Shown here in pieces: positions 5,162 through 5,570 of a stretch of 5,570 bases of DNA. The position numbers were made by a program, and so were the translations under genes. The DNA lies in contig PMST01000657.1 of assembly GCA_003168295.1 (NCBI GenBank), positions 895 to 6,464 of the forward strand. Direction: 5' to 3'. This stretch comes from Actinomycetota bacterium. GTDB taxonomy: Bacteria; Actinomycetota; Actinomycetes; Streptosporangiales; Streptosporangiaceae. The notes below the pieces were generated by a model. It was not told the DNA's origin. It saw only the letters and a list, made by a program, of their open reading frames with translations, and did not search any database. The stretch's first letter is position 1, and the number at the start of each line of letters is the position of its first letter.

Positions 5162-5570
5162 TCAGTCGGTGCGCCGCCCGACACGAAGGACGCTCAGGTA
5201 GCGACGGGATGCTCGGTCGCCCATCTGCGTGCGGATGCGCTCGGCGATCGCGTCGAGCAGGAGGTCACGGACGTCGCTCTCGAGGCTCCGGTACAGCGAC
5301 GTCGAGCGGAGGAGATCCGCGAAGCCGTCCCCATCGAACCACTGAACAGCCGGGTACCATCGCACGATCGTCGGGCCGAACAAGCTGCCGGGGTCGTCGA
5401 CCAATCCCCAGCCCTCGTCAGTCAGCCGCACCTCGTCCTCCAGCGGCGGATGACCCCAACCGGGGTTGCCGGGGGAAAATCTCTCGTGCAGGTCGGCGGT
5501 CTCGGCGTACACCTCCGGCTCACCCGGCCGGCGGACGACAACGTTGCCGAGCAGCGCCATCCATCCCCCC
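5162..5570 (-). CDS. C-terminal part of a class I SAM-dependent methyltransferase (5' end outside window)
   Basis: On the minus strand the frame stays open to the window edge. The codons before the first ATG (5560) read GGW, giving GGWMALLGN, which resembles the strand after the 'PGG' loop that closes the SAM-binding fold. The ATG at 5560 is therefore probably internal, and the SAM-binding motifs lie beyond the window. The last 55 or so residues, from FADLLRSTSLYRSL through DLLLDAIAERI to LSVLRVGRR, match the usual tail of Methyltransf_11-type proteins: a T/S-x-S-x-Y element, a helix with 'Ll-ai--ri', and a final strand ending in arginines. Such enzymes methylate small molecules or cofactors; the substrate cannot be told. 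It converges on gatD with a 21-bp gap and is probably unrelated to murT-gatD functionally. Confidence 0.7.
   Translation of the reverse strand, partial: GGWMALLGNVVVRRPGEPEVYAETADLHERFSPGNPGWGHPPLEDEVRLTDEGWGLVDDPGSLFGPTIVRWYPAVQWFDGDGFADLLRSTSLYRSLESDVRDLLLDAIAERIRTQMGDRASRRYLSVLRVGRRTD

Overview
The window is very GC-rich, with codon third positions dominated by G or C. Its genes are typical of high-GC Gram-positive bacteria, so the source is almost certainly an actinobacterium; I cannot name the genus. About 94% of the window is coding: four genes run left to right, and a fifth, on the other strand, meets them at the right end. No tRNA, rRNA, CRISPR array, insertion sequence or integrase is visible.

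Left part (1-2929). The first gene enters from outside the window and shows only its C-terminal 352 codons. They look like the C-terminal part of a VirD4/TraG/HerA-type hexameric P-loop ATPase: a degenerate Walker B-like strand, a serine/threonine-rich stretch and a proline-rich tail. After a 100-bp gap containing an unusually AT-rich patch comes a 589-residue protein. It resembles the body of actinobacterial HerA/VirB4-like ATPases but starts downstream of where the Walker A loop should lie. It also carries four in-frame copies of a 21-bp repeat. Together these suggest a DNA- or protein-translocating ATPase system in which at least the second member may no longer hydrolyse ATP. The family assignments come from remembered patterns and have not been searched.

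Middle and right part (2957-5140). murT and gatD encode the two subunits of the lipid II isoglutaminyl synthase. GatD releases ammonia from glutamine, and MurT uses it with ATP to amidate the D-glutamate of the peptidoglycan stem peptide. All main catalytic signatures are present. GatD has an unusual N-terminal extension of about 42 residues containing a duplicated nine-residue Gly/Pro-rich unit. The gene 2 to murT gap is 27 bp, so gene 2, murT and gatD could be co-transcribed, although a possible -10 element lies just before murT.

Right edge (5162-5570, minus strand). This is the C-terminal part of a class I SAM-dependent methyltransferase, convergent with gatD and separated from it by 21 bp holding a small GC hairpin. 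Its true start lies beyond the window.

The most interesting points are the Walker A-less ATPase with its perfect tandem repeat, its position next to a second translocase-type ATPase and directly before murT-gatD, and a cluster of short tandem duplications that also reaches the GatD N-terminus.
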